Part shown: in pieces, positions 59,196 through 64,000 of the stretch
Layout of the letters: the number at the start of each line of letters is the position of its first letter
How positions within the stretch are numbered: position 1 is the stretch's first letter
Assembly (NCBI GenBank): GCA_949358305.1
Contig: OX442314.1
Coordinates: forward strand, 47,252,581-47,316,580
Direction of reading: 5' to 3'
DNA length: 64,000 nt
Source: Strigamia acuminata
Lineage: Eukaryota; Arthropoda; Chilopoda; Geophilomorpha; Linotaeniidae
Made by a program: the position numbers and the translations under genes
Notes under the pieces: model-generated
Told to the model about the DNA's origin: nothing
The model's database searches: none
Seen by the model: the letters and a program-made list of their open reading frames with translations, nothing else

Positions 59196-59581
59196 TACTC
59201 CTCTCCCGGCCTGAACCGTGCCCATTTTTTTTCCTTTCCCCTTCCCCACCTTTCCTTCCTTGCTGACTTGGTCCGTGGTGTTTGCCGTGCCCCGCGACCC
59301 GTGATGGAGGAAAAGGGCGTACTGGGTGGCCGAGGTTGCGCCTTCGTAGCGGGTGGAGCCGACGTTTGTTGCGCCAATACTCCGCCTTTGTCCCCTGCTT
59401 CTCCTAGAAGGGAGGGCGTGCTAGACCCGAGTACGCTCAATCGGCTAGTGACTTTGGTTGCAAGGGCCAACCGGGATTCGTTCCGGGTATACCTTCTGTC
59501 TAGCGCTGGCGCATCGCGCGTCCCCTTGTTGGGCTCCGTGGAGGGTGGCGCGGACGGAAGGCGAATATTAAGACCTTCAAT

Positions 59582-60990
59582 ATGGCAAATTTTCAAACCC
59601 AACAACCACAACAACCACTAACTCAACACGAATCACAACAGCAAACTCAGCAAATCCAACTTCCGCAAGTTTATTTAGACGGGATCCCGTCGAATTTACA
59701 TGCAGTATGGAGAGAAGAGTGGCCGAATACTTTTACGGAGATCCATAATACGGTTAAAGACCGTATGCGGAAATGGTGTCAAGCCACTCCACATGCCAAC
59801 AGTTCAATGACGACTAATCGGGAAAGGTTTACTTACGACGAAACTATGGAACTGGCTAGAATCTCTTGGATTGAATCCAAAAGGTCCGAGAAGTCCTATC
59901 AACACGCACGAGGAAACCCCCACAATACCTACAAGAACAAGCTCCTTCTATCCTTCTTTTTCTTCTCAAAGAAGTATTGAATTAAAGGAAACAAGTGCAA
60001 CACCTCAGAATCAGGGGCTGAAGCGACTGCGTCATGATGGCACACCACCGGGACAGAGAGACCCAAGCATTGAATCGAGCCCAATGGAGCTGGTAGCCAT
60101 GGTTTTGGATGCAATCAAAGGAATCAATAAAGCCACGAGCCAAGAAAAGGGCTCAAAACTCACTTTTGTTAAGCAAGACCAGGCAGCGGTTAGAGAAGAT
60201 CTAGATGTGATCTCCAGCAGTTTCACCCATTATGCTGGCTAAATATATAATGAACTTGAAGTCAAAAACCTCAAACAACAAGCTGCCGCTAATAAGTCAA
60301 CGGAAGGACCCATAACGCCTCGAGAGGATGGCCGTCTATATACGGAGGTTTTACAGATAGGAACGGGATCAGACCCCCGACCACGAAGAGACCCTACTCT
60401 TACGACCTTGGTTCAGATTGAGGGAGCGGTTGACCCAGCAGAAGCCAGAAAAGTGATAATCAGTCACTTTCCCGCACAAGATGCTGCATTTGGAGCCATT
60501 GCGATGCGGCCGTTGCGCGGCGGCCGTTGAGCGACGGCCGTATCGCGGTGGACATGGAAAACAGAGACATGAAGGATCGATTGGTGAACTTGCTATCCAA
60601 CAAACCTAGGTTGAAACTCAAAAGTACGGAAAAGAGACTCCCGATGATTACAGTTACTGGCGTTGACAGCGGGGAAGACGAACATACAATTGTGAACACT
60701 CTCCTTCAACAAAACTCCGATAAATTGACCGGGATCGGACCTGAACATTTTAAATTCATAACTCGTAGACCCTGTAGAAACATATTAAAAAATAATGTCA
60801 CGTTTGAGGTGCCTCCGCTGTTGTTTGTGAAACTTATGACAATGACATTTTACTATAACCATTTAAAGATTTACTTTGAGGAAAGGATTGATGTAACACG
60901 CTGCTTTTAGTGCAATATGTTTGGACACACCGCCAAGACGTGTCGACAAGGAAAGACCTGTATGCGATGTGGCGGAGACCACGACATTAA
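59582..60990 (+). pseudogene. LINE ORF1 (Gag-like, Jockey/I type), 5' part, broken
   Basis: The ATG at 59582 starts a Gln-rich region (MANFQTQQPQQPLTQHES). The frame shifts near 59880, meets a stop at 60240, shifts again near 60520, and has a TAG (60908) inside the first zinc knuckle. From 60620 on, the order PMITVTGVDSGEDE ... NILKNNVTFEVPP and then CCHC knuckles (C-x-x-C-NMFGH-TAKTC; CMRCGGDH) matches ORF1 of insect-type LINEs, which have three CCHC units with spacing CX2CX4HX4C, CX2CX3HX4C, CX2C. The piggyBac element splits the second knuckle at TTAA (60987). Confidence 0.85.
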
Positions 60991-61163
60991 CCTTCCCATA
61001 GCCAAGCATAATTTCCACCATTGCTAGCTGAGGTCGGTCAAATCGGCCTTCTTTTAAAATGCTTCTGCGCATGTGCAGAATCACATTTTTCCTGGTGTTT
61101 TTTTTTATCGAGTCTAGTTATTGCTTAGTTATTCCTAGCATAGCAACAGAAATCACCGATACC

Positions 61164-61659
61164 ATGCTGGATTCTGCCTTCGAAAATATTAAGTAAGGGA
61201 TTTTAAATTTTATTTGATACTTTCATGAACTAAAACTAATTTATATTGTAGTTCTCACATGCCAAGAGAACTGCTAAACCTTTTTGAAAGGTTTAAGAAG
61301 GATGGAACTAAATCCGATAAAAGCAAGCGTGCGGGAATTTTTCGCATTGTATCGCACACGGTAAAGGTATTATTGCGTTTATTTGTTTATTTATTATTAT
61401 TATTAACCCTAACTTTCTAATTTTCAGCGGAAAAAAAACATAACTGCCGGCATCAAGCTGCCAGCAGAATTTTTGCAATATGTTCGCGAAATTTTCCCCG
61501 ATGATTTACAAAAAAACGATGGGGCATTTAAAAATGTAATATTAATAATAATATACAACTGTAGAATAATGTAACTAATAATATTTATTTTTATTTCCAC
61601 AGGTTTATCAAGTTAATTTGCAAGATCTGCATGATTGTTTTTGTAAATCTTGTAAGTGA
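61164..61659 (+). CDS. Second, convergent spliced ORF inside piggyBac (unknown function)
   Basis: Exon-like segments with good splice sites run inward from the left end. They are 61164-61192 (donor GTAAGG), 61252-61367 (acceptor TTGTAG, donor GTATTA or GTAAAG), 61428-61535 (acceptor TTTTCAG, donor GTAATA) and 61603-61659 (acceptor CCACAG) to TGA, with AATAAA at 61671. Exons 3 and 4 give KNITAGIKLPAEFLQYVREI and VYQVNLQDLHDCFCKSCK. The second exon changes frame at an A run (61319-61323), so either a one-base insertion broke the gene or translation starts at the ATG at 61302 (about 76 aa). I do not recognise a family. The C-terminal CxCxxC could bind metal. Confidence 0.5.
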
Positions 61660-61688
61660 CAAGTAGGTTAAATAAAATTTAAGTTTTA

Positions 61689-63605
61689 TTAAATTGAAGT
61701 TTCACAATTTGTACACAAAGTTACCGTGTGATTAGGACACAAGGCTTTTGTACATTTTACACAGAATTTTCCATATTTGGTTTGATTGCTTCGCTTTGTT
61801 CCTTTCGTGGTGGGACAATAATAACAAACCTTCCGGGGTTTGTTTAGTGGTGCATTGTCATTTGCTGCCACATACTTGATCGTACGCCCAGTGGCTTCAA
61901 TAGCTGCGATGATTGGCAAATGGAGAGAAAGTTGAAGGTTTTCAACTTTTACAGCTCTTTCATTTATTTGAGGCTTGACTAACTCCATTCCAAGTTCGTG
62001 TAAAAATGTTTTTCTACGTGCCCGGTGGGTAGACTAAAAAAAATAAGTAAATTGTTTAAATTTTAATAAATTTTCACTTTTGTTTTAGCTTACCTGGCTT
62101 GGACACCAATTTGGATTTTTTGTATCCCATATGACAAGGGAATTAAAAGCTGCAATGTCCAGGAAATTGAAGAAAATTGTCAATGGCCATCGTCGTGTGG
62201 CTCTCCGGCAGGTGTACTCACGAAGTAATTTGTCTAAAGTATTTACACCACCTTTAGTCCGGTTATAATCCAGTATAATATCCGGTTTTTTCTTTGGATT
62301 TCTAACTTCAGATATACTTTTATCAGGATGCATAGTTGAAAGTAAAACTACAGATTTCTTTGGTTTGTCCTTGCACACATATTCCAAAAGTGTGATGTGT
62401 TTGGAAAAGACAAATTCTGATTCGTACAGCTTTGCACCTTTCAAATTCGAAATCAGCTTGGGTAAATGTTTTCGATTTTTCCTAATGGTGCCTAGTAGAG
62501 TCAAGCCTTCAGCGTACAATTCCTCAGCTAATGGCAAACCCGTAAAAAAATTGTCAGTCGTGATGTTTCGGCCACTTTTGTTCCAAAATTCGGACAGAGT
62601 TTTAACAACTCTTGCTCCCTGGTTAATTTCAGGAGTATTATTCCTTTTTCCGGTATAAATTTCACCATTTGCAAAGTACCAATTGCTTGCAGAACAAAGA
62701 GCCCAAACCTATAAGTATAATAATATTTTTAAGACAAAGTTACAACTGATTTTGATTTTACTAACCTTTATTCCATATCTACCAGGTTTACTCTTCATGT
62801 ACACTTTGAAGGAACAGCGCCCTCGAAATAGAATCAACTGTTCATCAATTGTACCAAATGAACCCACTGTGTACGCTTGCCTACAGTTATCAAGAAAGAA
62901 GTCTGTCACCTCTCGGATAGGTGCCAATTTGTCATTAATTTTTCTTTCTTCTCGAGTGGCTATCAAATCGAAACAAATGTGACGGAGAATGGCACTGAAA
63001 CGTGTCCTTGGCATAACTGCTTGGTAGATCAATTGATTGGTGGCTAGATCCCTCGACCACAAGTCATTTAGACTTGCTCTCCTCTGATGGTAGCGTCCAG
63101 CAATTAGCAGGATGCCAATCCATGCCCTAAGTTCAACTCTGCTTGTTTTTGTCCATGAACCATCACCTTCAGCATGCACATTTGTACAAGAAACAATCTA
63201 AACAAGTTTTACAATAAATAAAAACATGAATAATGACATAAATAAAGTAGATTAAAGTTAAAATAATAGAATTGTACATACCAAGTCCATCATTTGATCG
63301 GTAATGAATAAATTGAAACAATCGAGAAATGAATTGACTCGATTGGAATAAGCAGTCAATCCTTCTATTGTTTTAACCAAGTTTACAGCGCGTGTCTTAG
63401 TTTTCGGTGGTGGTGTTGAACTCCATGCCCATGAGGTTGGAATTTCACCATCGCTATCATCACCATTTGATTCATCGCTTTCAGAAAAATTTTCAATTTC
63501 AGCATCACTAAGATCACTATTTTCTTCATCAGAAACGAAAGAATCACTGTCCGAAAAATCACTAGAGCTGTCCATCTCAAAGCAAACAATAAAATGAAAT
63601 GACAA
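61689..63605 (-). CDS. piggyBac transposase, four exons
   Basis: The exons are 63605-63282, 63197-62766, 62708-62094 and 62033-61689, all joined in phase 0 by GT-AG introns (donors GTATGT, GTTAGT, GTAAGC), giving about 571 residues (594 in the moth enzyme). An acidic N-terminus (DSDSFVSDEENSDLSDAE; a start at 63575 is an alternative) is followed by the DDE core: GTIDEQ (first Asp), NITTDNFFTG (second), and TKGGVNTLDK where the family has GGVD (third). The C-terminal cysteine-rich zinc domain (CYYC ... CVKC ... CPNH ... CTNC) is complete. Apart from the Asn, the gene is undamaged. Confidence 0.9.
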
Positions 63606-63942
63606 GGTGATTTGATAACAAAATCGTATGGATCGTATGGATTACATTTTAAAATCGTATAGACTACGTTTTAAAAATAGCGCCATTTTATAGCGCCATC
63701 TGGTGACGAAATACAGCAAAACTGATGTAAAGCGCTTGCACTAATGGTGTTTTTTAATGAAAATCAGCAATAACTTAATTACAATTAGGAAAAAAAAATT
63801 GATTTATTATTCAAAAAGAGAAAAAAAATACATTCGAGGAATACCAGTTGGTTTCAAATATTTATTTTCAAATAAAAAAAAGTTATGTTGATTTTTCAAG
63901 TTTTTACATTTTGGTGACCTACCATGGCTATGGGAAGGTTAA

Positions 63943-64000
63943 TGCATGTAAAAATGATATGCGCTGTACTAACTGTTTCAAGAGACGGCTGCCAGACTAC
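63943..64000 (+). pseudogene. LINE ORF1, continuation after piggyBac
   Basis: Following the second TTAA, the same frame resumes (NACKNDMRCTNC), finishing the second CCHC unit and starting the third. This places the insertion exactly in the knuckle. The element runs off the end of the window, so its RT (ORF2) is not visible. Confidence 0.85.

Larger units (their letters stand above)
60987..63942 (-). mobile_element. piggyBac element with TTAA duplication
   Basis: TTAA (60987-60990) and TTAA (63939-63942) flank an element whose ends are a perfect 14-bp inverted repeat (CCTTCCCATAGCCA / TGGCTATGGGAAGG). It carries the transposase on the minus strand (63605-61689) and a second small gene on the plus strand (about 61164-61659), convergent, sharing a bidirectional polyadenylation region at 61660-61692. 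It sits inside LINE ORF1. Confidence 0.95.

Noticed and set aside
59440-59500. tRNA-like B-box string (gggattcgttcc)
   Set aside because: No cloverleaf, A-box or acceptor stem could be drawn around it.

Overview
The window is repeat-dense, AT-rich animal DNA with spliceosomal introns and no bacterial features. It is most likely from an ecdysozoan invertebrate, perhaps an arthropod. The evidence is the mobile-element mix (Gypsy, BEL/Pao, Jockey/I-like LINE, piggyBac, PIF/Harbinger, MULE, hAT), a DB-module-like cysteine-rich fragment and an arthropod-style transportin-3 homologue. The species cannot be named from sequence alone. No complete ordinary host gene was found. The only long host-like frame is a 5'-truncated transportin-3 copy.

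Layout. 0-7.3 kb: a hairpin-forming repeat in two copies, the transportin-3 C-terminal copy on the minus strand, an orphan ORF with a C-terminal membrane anchor, and a decayed BEL/Pao pol. 7.3-13.3 kb: fragments, including the end of a DNA transposon whose tip is packed with GGTGTAA/TTACACC motifs, a Gypsy RNaseH/integrase remnant and a MULE transposase remnant. 13307-25097: a complete Gypsy element (Gypsy A, minus strand) with 629-bp LTRs and a CACT target duplication. 25.1-29.6 kb: a Harbinger remnant, a DB-module-like fragment, a microsatellite and a non-coding repeat that recurs at 52-53.7 kb. 29.6-45.35 kb: a decayed Gypsy (Gypsy C) split by a complete plus-strand Gypsy (Gypsy B, 32648-45114, 1072-bp LTRs, ATAT duplication). 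45.35-50.4 kb: a mosaic of duplicated pieces (hAT, a transportin-3 fragment, the orphan membrane-anchor ORF, MULE). 50.4-59 kb: repeats, Harbinger and tyrosine-recombinase remnants and a 2.8-kb CACTA-ended DNA transposon carrying a nested GC-rich insertion. 59.2-64 kb: a LINE ORF1 pseudogene interrupted at a TTAA by a near-intact piggyBac element.

Gypsy A and Gypsy B are distant members of one lineage and share an unusual plan: a ~960-aa Gag, a -1 frameshift site (A AAA AAC in the gag frame followed by a stem-loop) leading into Pol, and a third ORF of 830-940 aa after pol. The third ORF sits where env would be but has no signal peptide or membrane segment. Introns upstream of it suggest a separate spliced mRNA. 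The LTR of Gypsy B also contains a run of five hairpins with different but fully paired stems and the same bulge-plus-GAG/CTC cap, which looks like a repeated functional RNA (or DNA) element. The piggyBac element has perfect ends but an Asn at the third catalytic Asp position, and it carries a second, convergent, spliced ORF of unknown function. These are the best candidates for undescribed biology here.
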